A stretch of 64,000 nucleotides of DNA from Streptomyces gilvus (GTDB lineage: Bacteria; Actinomycetota; Actinomycetes; Streptomycetales; Streptomycetaceae), in assembly GCF_022513565.1 (NCBI RefSeq), contig NZ_JAKWBE010000001.1, forward strand, positions 62,001 through 126,000. The letters run 5' to 3'. The notes below the pieces were generated by a model. That model searched no databases. It had not been told where the DNA came from and saw only the letters and a list, made by a program, of their open reading frames with translations. The translations under genes were made by a program, and so were the position numbers. Shown here one piece after another: positions 46,220 through 54,429 of this stretch (positions are counted from its first letter, which is position 1; every line of letters starts with the position of its first letter).

Positions 46220-47035
46220 GTGACACTTCAGCAAGAGATCGTCGGCAACGCCATGCAGATGGCGGTCGTCAGCCTGCAGCCCGGCCAGACCGTCTACTGC
46301 GAGGCCGGAAAGTTCCTGTTCAAGACGGTGAACGTGACCATGGAGACCCGGCTGTCGGGCCCGTCGAACAACGGCGGCGGCCAGCAGCAGGGCGGAGGCG
46401 GCGGCATGGGCGGCATGCTGCGCCAGGCCATGGGCACCGCCATGCAGGTCGGTCAGCGCATGCTCGCGGGCGAGTCGATGGCGTTCCAGTACTTCAGCGC
46501 GCAGGGCGGCGAGGGCACGGTCGGCTTCGCGGGCGTGCTCCCGGGCGAGATGCGCGCCCTGGAACTCGACGGCGGCCGCGCGTGGTTCGCCGAGAAGGAC
46601 GCCTTCGTGGCCGCGGAGTCCACCGTCGACTTCGGCATCGCCTTCCAGGGCGGCCGCACCGGCATGAGCGGCGGCGAGGGCTTCATCCTGGAGAAGTTCA
46701 CCGGCCGCGGCACGGTGATCATCGCCGGCGCCGGCAACTTCATCGACCTCAATCCGGCCGATTTCGGCGGCCGCATCGAGGTCGACACCGGCTGCGTGGT
46801 CGCCTTCGAGGAGGGCATCCAGTACGGCGTCCAGCGCGTCGGCGGCCTCAACCGCCAGGGCCTGATGAACGCCGTCTTCGGCGGCGAGGGCCTCTCCCTG
46901 GCCACCCTGGAGGGCAACGGCCGCGTCATCCTCCAGTCCCTGACCATCGAGAGCCTGGCCAACGCCCTGAAGAAGGCCCAGGGCGGCGACAAGCAGGGCC
47001 CGACGGGCGGCCTCTTCTCGACGAACGCCGGCTGA
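46220..47035 (+). CDS. AIM24/TIGR00266 family protein
   Basis: A 271-residue protein from GTG 46220. QEIVGNAMQMAVVSLQPGQT and EGFILEKFTGRGTVIIAGAG are AIM24-type beta-strand repeats. A glycine/glutamine-rich insert lies at about residues 50-75. The family folds like a tubby/TRAP-type beta barrel; its bacterial role is unclear. It starts 93 bp after alc on the same strand, so readthrough from the allantoin operon is possible, but no functional link is obvious. Confidence 0.85.
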   Translation: MTLQQEIVGNAMQMAVVSLQPGQTVYCEAGKFLFKTVNVTMETRLSGPSNNGGGQQQGGGGGMGGMLRQAMGTAMQVGQRMLAGESMAFQYFSAQGGEGTVGFAGVLPGEMRALELDGGRAWFAEKDAFVAAESTVDFGIAFQGGRTGMSGGEGFILEKFTGRGTVIIAGAGNFIDLNPADFGGRIEVDTGCVVAFEEGIQYGVQRVGGLNRQGLMNAVFGGEGLSLATLEGNGRVILQSLTIESLANALKKAQGGDKQGPTGGLFSTNAG

Positions 47036-47130
47036 GCCGCCGTACACCCGCGCGCGGGCGATGATTTGCGGGGCCCAGCGGGGTCTGAGGTGATGACAAC
47101 AGACCCCGCACAAGGAAGCAGGCACCCGAC

Positions 47131-47757
47131 ATGGGCAAGCTCGTCTCCACCATCTTCGTCACCCTCGACGGCGTCTACCAGGGCCCGGGCGGCCCGCAGG
47201 AGGACACCCGGGGCGGCTTCGAACACGGCGGCTGGAGTTTCGTCTACGGCGACGAAGGCTTCGGAGAGTTCATCGGCGAGGTCTTCGAACGCCCGTCGGC
47301 GTTCCTCCTCGGCCGCCGTACGTACGACATCTTCGCCGGGTACTGGCCGAAGGTGACCGACCCGGCCAACCGCGTCGCCGCCCAGCTGAACGCCCTGCCG
47401 AAGTACGTCCCCTCGGCCACCCTCACCGACCCCTCCTGGTCCGGCACCACCGTGCTCGGCGGCGACCTCGCCAAGGAGGTCACCGCGCTCAAGGAGCGCA
47501 CCGACGGCGAGATCCAGGTGCACGGCAGCGGCGCCCTGGTGCGGTCCCTGCTCTCGCTCGACCTGCTCGACACCGTGCACCTGGCGACGTTCCCGGTGGT
47601 CCTCGGCTCCGGCCTGCGCCTCTTCCCGGAGGGCTCCGTGCCCACGAGGTTCCGCCACGCCGGCGGACGTGTCACCCCCGCCGGGGTCTCCATCCAGACC
47701 TACGACGCGGCCGGCCGGCCCGAGTACGGCTCCTACGAGCTTCCGGAGAACGCCTGA
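47131..47757 (+). CDS. Dihydrofolate-reductase-family (RibD C-domain) protein
   Basis: The protein has 208 residues. MGKLVSTIFVTLDGVYQGPG, PSAFLLGRRTYDIFAGYWPK, IQVHGSGALVRSLLSLDLLD and VLGSGLRLFPEGSVPTRFRH are the usual text of the RibD C-terminal-like reductases. It is probably NADPH-dependent, on an unknown pterin- or flavin-like substrate. It is not a true DHFR. Confidence 0.9.
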   Translation: MGKLVSTIFVTLDGVYQGPGGPQEDTRGGFEHGGWSFVYGDEGFGEFIGEVFERPSAFLLGRRTYDIFAGYWPKVTDPANRVAAQLNALPKYVPSATLTDPSWSGTTVLGGDLAKEVTALKERTDGEIQVHGSGALVRSLLSLDLLDTVHLATFPVVLGSGLRLFPEGSVPTRFRHAGGRVTPAGVSIQTYDAAGRPEYGSYELPENA

Positions 47758-47768
47758 CCGCACGCCGT

Positions 47769-47800
47769 GTGGGGGCCGTGTGACGAGGTGCGGCCCCCAC
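47769..47800 (+). terminator. Hairpin terminator after the DHFR-like gene
   Basis: A 10-bp stem GTGGGGGCCG (47769-47778) pairs with 47791-47800 around a 12-nt loop, just after the stop at 47757. Confidence 0.65.
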
Positions 47801-47890
47801 GTTAACGCGACGAAAACTCATCGGACACCACGGCAAAATCCGCGGAGTTGTCATTGACATGCCATTGTCTACGCGCGTCATCATGAGGGC

Positions 47891-48277
47891 ATGAGATTCC
47901 CCCCACGTGCCACGCGCATCGGTGCCGCAGCCGCCCTCGTGTCCGCCCTCCTCGTCGGCGGCGCCGTCACCGCCACGCCGGCGGCCGCCGCCGTCGGCAC
48001 CATCTGCTACGGCGACCTGCCCTCCCAGGCGTACGACACGCTCGACCTGATCGCGTCCGGCGGCCCCTTCCCGTACTCGCAGGACGGCGTCGTCTTCCGC
48101 AACCAGGAACACGTCCTGCCCAGCCAGCCGTCCGGCTACTACCACGAGTACACGGTCAAGACGCCCGGCTCCTCCACGCGCGGGGCCCGCCGCATCGTGA
48201 CCGGTGAGGAGTACCAGGAGGACTACTACACCTCCGACCACTACGCCACGTTCGACCTGATCGACTTCGGCTGCTGA
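47891..48277 (+). CDS. Secreted guanyl-specific ribonuclease (RNase Sa type)
   Basis: The protein has 128 residues. A signal peptide (RIGAAAALVSALLVGGAVTA, then AAAA) precedes a mature domain of about 95 residues almost identical in pattern to RNase Sa of S. aureofaciens. GGPFPYSQDGVVFRNQEHVL, GYYHEYTVKTPGSSTRGARR and QEDYYTSDHYATFDLIDFGC are visible. The catalytic Glu86, Arg101 and His117 match RNase Sa Glu54, Arg69 and His85 by spacing. Cys39 and Cys128 match its disulfide. It cleaves RNA after G outside the cell. No barstar inhibitor gene adjoins it. Confidence 0.95.
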   Translation: MRFPPRATRIGAAAALVSALLVGGAVTATPAAAAVGTICYGDLPSQAYDTLDLIASGGPFPYSQDGVVFRNQEHVLPSQPSGYYHEYTVKTPGSSTRGARRIVTGEEYQEDYYTSDHYATFDLIDFGC

Positions 48278-48278
48278 G

Positions 48279-48479
48279 TCAGCCGGCCTTCCGGCTCTCC
48301 GCCGCGGCGAACAGCGCGAACGCCAGGACCAGCAGGGCGACGCTCGCGTAGACCCCGTAGCCGTCGAGGAAGCCGAGCCGCCGTACGAGCCCCACATGCC
48401 AGTGGGTGAACTCGTCCACCAGGCCCAGCACGCCCTGCACCAGCGCGACAAAACCGAGAAACTCCAGCAGCCGTTTCAT
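48279..48479 (-). CDS. Small membrane protein
   Basis: The protein has 66 residues. MKRLLEFLGFVALVQGVLGL and YGVYASVALLVLAFALFAAA are two membrane helices joined by a short loop with DEFTHWHVGLVRR. It is a small conserved-looking actinobacterial membrane protein of unknown function. Its stop is 1 bp from the RNase stop (convergent). Confidence 0.75.
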   Translation of the reverse strand: MKRLLEFLGFVALVQGVLGLVDEFTHWHVGLVRRLGFLDGYGVYASVALLVLAFALFAAAESRKAG

Positions 48480-48656
48480 GGCACGACCCTCGCCCCGCGG
48501 TCCCCCCACACACATCGGCCGCGGGGCGAGCCTTATCCGACCGAAGTACCCCCTCGCGGGCCCGCGCGCGCCGAAAGTCTGCGGCGGTGCGACTTTGGTC
48601 GGCGATCGCCCGCACGGAGGGGTGCGCGGCGCCCCCGCTGCGTAGATTTGTCGACC

Positions 48657-49901
48657 GTGAGCGATGACGAACCGGCGCGGATCGTGGGGCGCGGATGGCT
48701 GTTTCCGTCCGCCGTCCTCCATGAGATCGACCCCGACGCCGGGCGGAGGGGGCGCTCCGGGCGGCCCCGGCGCACCGCCCGCGACTGGGTCGTCGACTTC
48801 ACCTGCTTCGTTCTCGCCGTCGTCATCGGTCTGGCGGCCGCGGACACCCTCTCCCACGACCAGCACACCCCGCACTCCCTGGCCGTCCTCGACCAGCTGC
48901 TCGGCGCCCTCGCCTGCGGCGCGGTCTGGGTGCGCCGCCGCTGGCCGCTCGGGCTGGCCGTCGCCATGATCCCCGTCGGCCTGCTGTCGAACACGGCGGG
49001 CGGCGCGGCCATGATCGCCCTGTTCACCCTCGCCGTGCACCGGCCCCTGCGGTACGTCGGCTGGATAGGCGGCGTGCAGCTGGCGCTGGTCCCGCTGTTC
49101 TTCTGGATGCGCCCCGACCCCGACCTGCCCTACGCCGCTGCGGTCGCCTTCACCGAGCTGCTCACCCTCACGGTGATCGGCTGGGGCATGTTCGTACGGT
49201 CCAAGCGGCAGCTCATGCTGAGCCTGCGGGACCGCGCCCGGCGTGCCGAGACGGAGGCCCGGCTGCGGGCCGAGCAGGCGCAGCGGCTGGCCCGGGAGTC
49301 CATCGCCCGGGAGATGCACGACGTCCTCGCGCACCGGCTGACACTGCTGAGCGTCCACGCGGGCGCCCTGGAGTTCCGCCCGGACGCGCCCCGCGAGGAG
49401 GTCGTGCGGGCGGCCGGAGTCATCCGGGAGAGCGCCCACGAGGCCCTGCAGGACCTGCGGGAGATCATCGGCGTGCTGCGCGCCGGCGAGAGCGACGAGG
49501 CGGGACGTCCCCAGCCGACGCTCGCGGCGCTCGACGCGCTGGTCGCCGAGTCCCGTGAGGCCGGCATGAAGGTCACCCTGGCCGGGCGGGTCGCCGACCC
49601 GGCCGCCGTGCCCGCCTCCGTCGGCCGCACCGCCTACCGCATCGCGCAGGAGGGCCTCACCAACGCCCGCAAGCACGCCCCCGGCACGGAGGTCACCGTC
49701 GAGGTCGAGGGCGCCCCGGGAGACGGACTGGTCGTGACCGTGGGCAACCCCGCCCCCGAGGGGGACGTCCTGTCCGTCCCCGGCTCCGGGCAGGGCCTGA
49801 TCGGGCTGACGGAGCGGGCCACGCTGGCCGGGGGCCGGCTGGAGCACGGGGTGCGGGAGGACGGCGGGTTCCAGGTACGGGCATGGCTGCCCTGGGCATG
49901 A
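48657..49901 (+). CDS. Two-component sensor histidine kinase (NarL/DesK type)
   Basis: The protein has 414 residues from GTG 48657; TAGATT 10 nt upstream suggests a leaderless mRNA. About five hydrophobic segments (residues 45-180) precede a HisKA_3 dimerisation helix with ESIAREMHDVLAHRLTLLSV (phosphorylated His) and a HATPase domain (IAQEGLTNARKHAPG N-box; SGQGLIGLTERATLAGG G2-box). It is followed after 43 bp by its response regulator. The signal is unknown. Confidence 0.93.
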   Translation: MSDDEPARIVGRGWLFPSAVLHEIDPDAGRRGRSGRPRRTARDWVVDFTCFVLAVVIGLAAADTLSHDQHTPHSLAVLDQLLGALACGAVWVRRRWPLGLAVAMIPVGLLSNTAGGAAMIALFTLAVHRPLRYVGWIGGVQLALVPLFFWMRPDPDLPYAAAVAFTELLTLTVIGWGMFVRSKRQLMLSLRDRARRAETEARLRAEQAQRLARESIAREMHDVLAHRLTLLSVHAGALEFRPDAPREEVVRAAGVIRESAHEALQDLREIIGVLRAGESDEAGRPQPTLAALDALVAESREAGMKVTLAGRVADPAAVPASVGRTAYRIAQEGLTNARKHAPGTEVTVEVEGAPGDGLVVTVGNPAPEGDVLSVPGSGQGLIGLTERATLAGGRLEHGVREDGGFQVRAWLPWA

Positions 49902-49944
49902 CTTCACGGGATGCGCCGGCGGCGGATCTGGTTACGTAAGCGCC

Positions 49945-50625
49945 ATGACTGCGATCAGACTGCTGCTCGTCGACGACGACCCCCTGGTGCGGGCCGGGCT
50001 GTCCCTGATGATGGGCGGTGCCGACGACATCGTGATCGTCGGCGAGGCCGCCGACGGGAGCGAGGTCGAGGCGCTCGTCGACCGCACCCGCCCCGACGTC
50101 GTCCTCATGGACATCCGGATGCCGTCGGTCGACGGGCTCACGGCCACCGAACGGCTGCGCGCCCGCAAGGACGCCCCGCAGATCGTGGTCCTCACCACCT
50201 TCCACGCCGACGAGCAGGTGCTGCGTGCCCTGCGCGCGGGGGCCGCCGGGTTCGTCCTCAAGGACACCCCGCCCGCCGAGATCGTCGAGGCGGTGCGCCG
50301 GGTCGCGACCGGCGACCCGGTGCTGTCGCCGGCCGTCACCCGCCAGCTGGTCGAGCACGCCGTGGGCAACGCCGCCGACACTCGGCGCACGCGCGCCCGC
50401 GCGCGTATCGCGCTCCTCAACGACCGCGAGCGCGAGGTCGCCGTCGCGGTCGGCCGCGGTCTCGCCAACGCCGAGATCGCCGCGGAGCTGTTCATGAGCG
50501 TCGCCACCGTGAAGACCCATGTCTCCCGCATCCTGGCCAAGCTCGGCCTCAACAACCGTGTCCAGATCGCCCTGTTGGCCTACGACGCGGGGCTCCTGGA
50601 GGAATCCGGGGGCGACGGGCACTGA
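49945..50625 (+). CDS. NarL/LuxR-type response regulator
   Basis: The protein has 226 residues. The receiver domain has the acidic triad in LLLVDDDPLVRAGLS and the phosphoacceptor D56 in VVLMDIRMPSVDG; FVLKDTPPAEIVEAVRRVA holds the conserved lysine. The C-terminal LuxR HTH reads LNDREREVAVAVGRGLANAE, then VATVKTHVSRILAKLGLNNR. It is the partner of the kinase just upstream. The targets may include the P450 gene that follows. Confidence 0.95.
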   Translation: MTAIRLLLVDDDPLVRAGLSLMMGGADDIVIVGEAADGSEVEALVDRTRPDVVLMDIRMPSVDGLTATERLRARKDAPQIVVLTTFHADEQVLRALRAGAAGFVLKDTPPAEIVEAVRRVATGDPVLSPAVTRQLVEHAVGNAADTRRTRARARIALLNDREREVAVAVGRGLANAEIAAELFMSVATVKTHVSRILAKLGLNNRVQIALLAYDAGLLEESGGDGH

Positions 50626-50695
50626 CGGCGGTCGCCGTGCGTTGTCCGGATGCCGGCTGAAAGCCGGACGGGGGACGGGGGAGGGCAGGAAGAGC

Positions 50696-51880
50696 ATGGC
50701 GGAGTTGATCGACCTGGGGGAGTTCGGCGACGCCTTCCGCGTCGACCCGCATCCCGTGTACGCGCGCCTGCGCGAGCGCGGCCCCGTGCACCGGGTCCGG
50801 CTGCCGGGTATGGACGCCCACCACGAGACCTGGCTCGTCGTCGGGTACGAGGAGGCACGGGCCGCGCTCGCCGACCCGCGGCTGTCGAAGGACGGCAGCA
50901 AGATCGGCATGCTGTTCCTGGACGAGGAGCTGATCGGCAAGTACCTGCTGGGCACCGACCCGCCCCAGCACACCCGGCTGCGCTCCCTGGTCTCCCGCGC
51001 CTTCACCATGCGGCGCGTGGAGCAACTGCGGCCGAGGATCCAGGAGATCACCGACGAGCTGCTCGACGCGATGCTCCCGCGCGGGCGGGCCGACCTCGTC
51101 GAGTCGCTCTCCTACCCGCTGCCCATCACCGTGATCTGCGAGTTGCTGGGCGTGCCCGAGATGGACCGCTCGGAGTTCCGGAAGATCTCCACCGAGGCGG
51201 TCGCGCCGACCGACTCCGCCAGCGAGCACGCGGCGTTCGTCCGGCTCGCCGAGTACCTCACCGAGCTGATCGAGGACAAACGCTGCGCCGGACCGAGCGG
51301 CGACCTGCTGAGCGACCTGATCCGCACCACCGCCGAGGACGGCGACCGGCTCTCGGCGGGCGAACTGCGCGGCATGGCCTTCGTACTGCTCATCGCCGGG
51401 CACGAGACGACGGTCAACCTCATCACCAACGCCGTCCACGCCCTGCTCACCCACCCGGACCAACTCGCCGCCCTGCGCGCCGACATGGACCTCGTGGACG
51501 GCGTCGTGGAGGAGACGCTGCGGTGGGAGGGACCGGTGGAGAATGCGACCTTCCGGTTCGCCGCCGAGACCCTGGAGATCGCCGGCACGAAGATCGTGCG
51601 GGGCGACGCGGTCATGGTCGCCCTCACCGCCGCCGACCGGGACGCGGGCCGCTTCCCCGACCCCGACCGCTTCGACCCGCGCCGCGACACCCGCGGCCAC
51701 CTCGCCTTCGGCCACGGCGTCCACTACTGCCTGGGCGCCCCCCTGGCCCGCCTGGAGGCCCGCACAGCGCTACGCACCCTCCTGCAGCGCGCCCCGCGCC
51801 TGGCCCCAGCCGGCCCACCCGGCGACTGGCTACCGGGGACGCTGATGCGGGGCGTGCGCAGCCTGCCGGTGCGCTGGTGA
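50696..51880 (+). CDS. Cytochrome P450
   Basis: The protein has 394 residues, typical of soluble Streptomyces CYP105/107-like enzymes. The I-helix is FVLLIAGHETTVNLITNAVH, the K-helix is VVEETLRWEGP (ExxR) and the heme loop is LAFGHGVHYCLGAPLARLEA (Cys345). The enzyme would need a separate ferredoxin and reductase; none is adjacent. The substrate is unknown. A 14-bp tandem repeat array starts 7 bp after its stop. Confidence 0.95.
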   Translation: MAELIDLGEFGDAFRVDPHPVYARLRERGPVHRVRLPGMDAHHETWLVVGYEEARAALADPRLSKDGSKIGMLFLDEELIGKYLLGTDPPQHTRLRSLVSRAFTMRRVEQLRPRIQEITDELLDAMLPRGRADLVESLSYPLPITVICELLGVPEMDRSEFRKISTEAVAPTDSASEHAAFVRLAEYLTELIEDKRCAGPSGDLLSDLIRTTAEDGDRLSAGELRGMAFVLLIAGHETTVNLITNAVHALLTHPDQLAALRADMDLVDGVVEETLRWEGPVENATFRFAAETLEIAGTKIVRGDAVMVALTAADRDAGRFPDPDRFDPRRDTRGHLAFGHGVHYCLGAPLARLEARTALRTLLQRAPRLAPAGPPGDWLPGTLMRGVRSLPVRW

Positions 51881-51886
51881 CGCATT

Positions 51887-52421
51887 CACCGGCGCTCTCC
51901 CGGGCGTTCACCGACGGGGGGGTCGGCCGAGGGTGCTTGCCGGTGGGCGTTCGCCGGCGGGGGTTCGGTTGAGGACGCTTGCCGACGGAGGCTCACCGGA
52001 AGGGGCTCGGCCGAGGGTAGTCGCCAGAGGGGGTTCGGCCGAGGGCGCTTGGTCGAGGGTCCTTGCCGGTGGGTGTTCACCGGAAGGCTGTTTGGCCCAA
52101 GGCGCTCACCGTGAGGCGGGAACCGCAGGGTGCTCGCCGGCAGCACCCTCGCCGGAAGGCGCTCGGTCGAGGCTGTCGGCCGGTGCGTGTTCGCCGGAGG
52201 GCGCTCGGCCGATGCTGCTTGTCGGCGGGTGTTCGCCGGAAGGCTCTCACTCGAGGCTGCTGACCCCACGCCGTTCACCCGAGGCTGTCACCGGAAGGCC
52301 CTCATCCGACGACGTTTGCCGGCGGGTGCTCCCGAGGGCGCTCAGCCGAGGCTGCTCACCAGAGGGCGCTCACCGGGGCCGGTCTGAAGGTGCTCACCAG
52401 AACGCGTTCACCGGAAGGCCG
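51887..52421. repeat. Array of about 38 degenerate 14-bp tandem units
   Basis: The 527 bp between the P450 and oxidoreductase stops can be cut almost without remainder into units such as TGCCGGTGGGCGTT, CGCCGGAAGGCGCT, CGGTCGAGGCTGCT and CACCGGAAGGGGCT, giving a consensus near YRCCGGAGGGYGCT. About 30 units are exactly 14 bp; the rest are 10 to 15 bp, with one 24-bp unit. Three successive types often recur as a 42-bp higher-order unit. The last units contain the stop codon and final residues of the converging oxidoreductase gene. No protein is supported here. Confidence 0.85.
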
Positions 52422-53430
52422 ATTCCACCCGGCCCGGGATCTCCGCCAGTGCCACCGGTCTGCGTTCGCGTCGGGAGACCTCGCAGGCCTCGGCGATGCG
52501 CAGTGCCTGGAGGGCCTCGCGGCCGTCGCAGGGGTTGGCCCGGTGGCCCAGGACCACCTCGACGAAGGCGGACAGCTCGGCCTCGTAGGCGGGTCCGAAG
52601 CGCTCCAGGAACCCCGACCACGGCTTGTCCGCGGCCGGCGGCCCGGTCGGCTCGGTGGACGCGATCGGCGTACGGTCGTCCAGCCCGACCACGATCTGGT
52701 CCAGCTCCCCGGCCAGCTCCATCCGCACGTCGTACCCGGCGCCGTTCATCCGCGTCGCCGTGGCGGTGGCGAGGGTGCCGTCGTCCAGGGTCAGCAGCGC
52801 GGCGCCCGTGTCGACGTCGCCGGCCTCCCGGAACATCGCGGGCCCGGCGTCGGACCCGGCCGCGTACACGTCGACCACCTCGTGCCCGGTCACCCAGCGC
52901 AGCACGTCGAAGTCGTGGATCAGTGTGTCCCGGTACAGCCCGCCGGACAGCGGCAGCCACGAGGGCGGCGGCGGGGCCTGGTCGGACGTCAGCGCCCGCA
53001 CGGTGTGCAGCCGCCCGAGCCGGCCCGAGCGCACCGCGTCCCGGGCGCCCGAGTACCCCGTGTCGAAGCGGCGCTGGAACCCCATCTGCAGAATGGTTCC
53101 GGCGGACTCGACCTCGGCGATCGCGCTCAAGGTGCCGGGCAGATCCAGGGCGATGGGCTTCTCGCAGAACACCGGGAGCCCTGAGCGTGCTGCCCGACCG
53201 ATCAGTTCGGCGTGGGCCGCCGTGGCCGTGGTGATCACCACGGCGTCGACGCCCCACCTGAAGATCTCGTCCACTCCCGGCGCCGCCGTCTCGCCGAGCC
53301 GCAGCGCGAGCTCCTGGGCCCGCGCCGGATCCACGTCCGTGAGGATCAGCGAGCCCACCTCGCGGTGGCGGCTGAGCGTGTTCGCATGAATGGTGCCGAT
53401 GCGGCCCGTACCGATGACCCCGATGCGCAT
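52408..53430 (-). CDS. Gfo/Idh/MocA-family oxidoreductase (inositol 2-dehydrogenase-like)
   Basis: The protein has 340 residues. The NAD(P) motif is MRIGVIGTGRIGTIHANTLS. VFCEKPIALDLPGTLSAIAE carries the EKP motif, and GGLYRDTLIHDFDVLRWVTG carries the catalytic D-x-x-x-H region. It oxidises or reduces a sugar or cyclitol; inositol-type substrates are common for this subgroup. Its stop codon lies in the repeat array. It is divergent from a GntR regulator, and a TGTCCGGACA palindrome lies between them. Confidence 0.92.
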   Translation of the reverse strand: MRIGVIGTGRIGTIHANTLSRHREVGSLILTDVDPARAQELALRLGETAAPGVDEIFRWGVDAVVITTATAAHAELIGRAARSGLPVFCEKPIALDLPGTLSAIAEVESAGTILQMGFQRRFDTGYSGARDAVRSGRLGRLHTVRALTSDQAPPPPSWLPLSGGLYRDTLIHDFDVLRWVTGHEVVDVYAAGSDAGPAMFREAGDVDTGAALLTLDDGTLATATATRMNGAGYDVRMELAGELDQIVVGLDDRTPIASTEPTGPPAADKPWSGFLERFGPAYEAELSAFVEVVLGHRANPCDGREALQALRIAEACEVSRRERRPVALAEIPGRVESAFR

Positions 53431-53473
53431 GAGAACAAAAGTGGGGCCCCGAGCCGGGTGCTGTCAATGCATA

Positions 53474-53483
53474 TGTCCGGACA
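53474..53483. promoter_or_regulatory. TGTCCGGACA palindrome between oxidoreductase and GntR gene
   Basis: A perfect 10-bp palindrome lies in the 103-bp divergent gap. A one-mismatch copy, TGTCCGGGCA, occurs at 54332-54341 upstream of the ROK gene. The pair suggests a common GntR operator. Confidence 0.55.
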
Positions 53484-53533
53484 ATCGAACTACACAACTT
53501 CCCGTCAACAACGCCTGGAGCTACGCTCGGCCC

Positions 53534-54298
53534 GTGCCGAAACCAGAAACGGACCCGACCGTGTCGCTCGAGCTCAGTGTCGACCGCAGCTCTCCCGTGC
53601 CGCTGTACTTCCAGCTGTCGCAACAGCTGGAGGCGGCGATCGAGCACGGCTCGCTCACCCCCGGCAGCCTGCTGGGCAACGAGATCGAGCTGGCCGCACG
53701 GCTCGGCCTGTCCCGGCCCACCGTCCGCCAGGCCATCCAGTCGCTCGTCGACAAGGGCCTCCTGGTGCGCCGCCGCGGCGTCGGCACCCAGGTCGTGCAC
53801 AGCCAGGTCAAACGCCCCCTGGAGCTCTCCAGCCTCTACGACGACCTGGAGGCGGCCGGCCAGCGTCCCGCGACGAAGGTCCTGGTCAACACGGTGGTCC
53901 CGGCCACCGCCGAGGTCGCCGCCGCGCTCGGCGTCGCCGAGGACAGCGACGTGCACCGCGTCGAACGCCTCCGTCTCGCCCACGGCGAGCCGATGGCGCA
54001 CCTGTGCAACTTCATCCCGCCGGGCCTGCTCGACCTGGACACGGCCCAGCTGGAGTCCACCGGCCTGTACCGCATGATGCGCGCCGTCGGCATCACCCTG
54101 CACAGCGCCCGCCAGACCATCGGGGCCCGCGGCGCGACGGCCGCCGAGGCCGACCGCCTCGGCGAGCAGGAGGGGGCGCCGCTGCTCACCATGCAGCGCG
54201 TCACGTTCGACGACACGGGCAGAGCGGTCGAGTACGGCACGCACACGTACCGCCCGTCCCGCTACTCCTTCGAGTTCCAGCTGCTCGTACGGTCCTGA
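53534..54298 (+). CDS. GntR-family (HutC/UTRA) transcriptional regulator
   Basis: The protein has 254 residues from GTG 53534; TACGCT 10 nt upstream suggests a leaderless mRNA. The N-terminal winged helix reads VPLYFQLSQQLEAAIEHGSL, LGNEIELAARLGLSRPTVRQ and LVDKGLLVRRRGVGTQVV. A UTRA ligand domain follows, with RPATKVLVNTVVPATAEVAA and IGARGATAAEADRLGEQEGA. It probably senses a sugar or cyclitol and controls the divergent oxidoreductase and possibly the downstream kinase. Confidence 0.93.
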   Translation: MPKPETDPTVSLELSVDRSSPVPLYFQLSQQLEAAIEHGSLTPGSLLGNEIELAARLGLSRPTVRQAIQSLVDKGLLVRRRGVGTQVVHSQVKRPLELSSLYDDLEAAGQRPATKVLVNTVVPATAEVAAALGVAEDSDVHRVERLRLAHGEPMAHLCNFIPPGLLDLDTAQLESTGLYRMMRAVGITLHSARQTIGARGATAAEADRLGEQEGAPLLTMQRVTFDDTGRAVEYGTHTYRPSRYSFEFQLLVRS

Positions 54299-54429
54299 GG
54301 GGCGCGGGGAAGGGCCCCGGGTATGTCGCAATGTCCGGGCAACCGGATCACTCCGTGGCGCACGGGGCCGTGCCGATGTGCGGCTCCCGTTCGGCGCCCA
54401 CCACGCGCGTGCGGCACAATCGGGCCTTG

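Noticed and set aside
51887..52421. CRISPR array or protein-coding repeat
   Set aside because: There are no conserved repeats with unique spacers, and the 14-bp period is not a multiple of three.
51933..53234. 433-codon forward frame over the 14-bp array
   Set aside because: It runs through a non-triplet repeat and then antisense to the Gfo/Idh gene. The openness follows from the repeat lacking stop codons.
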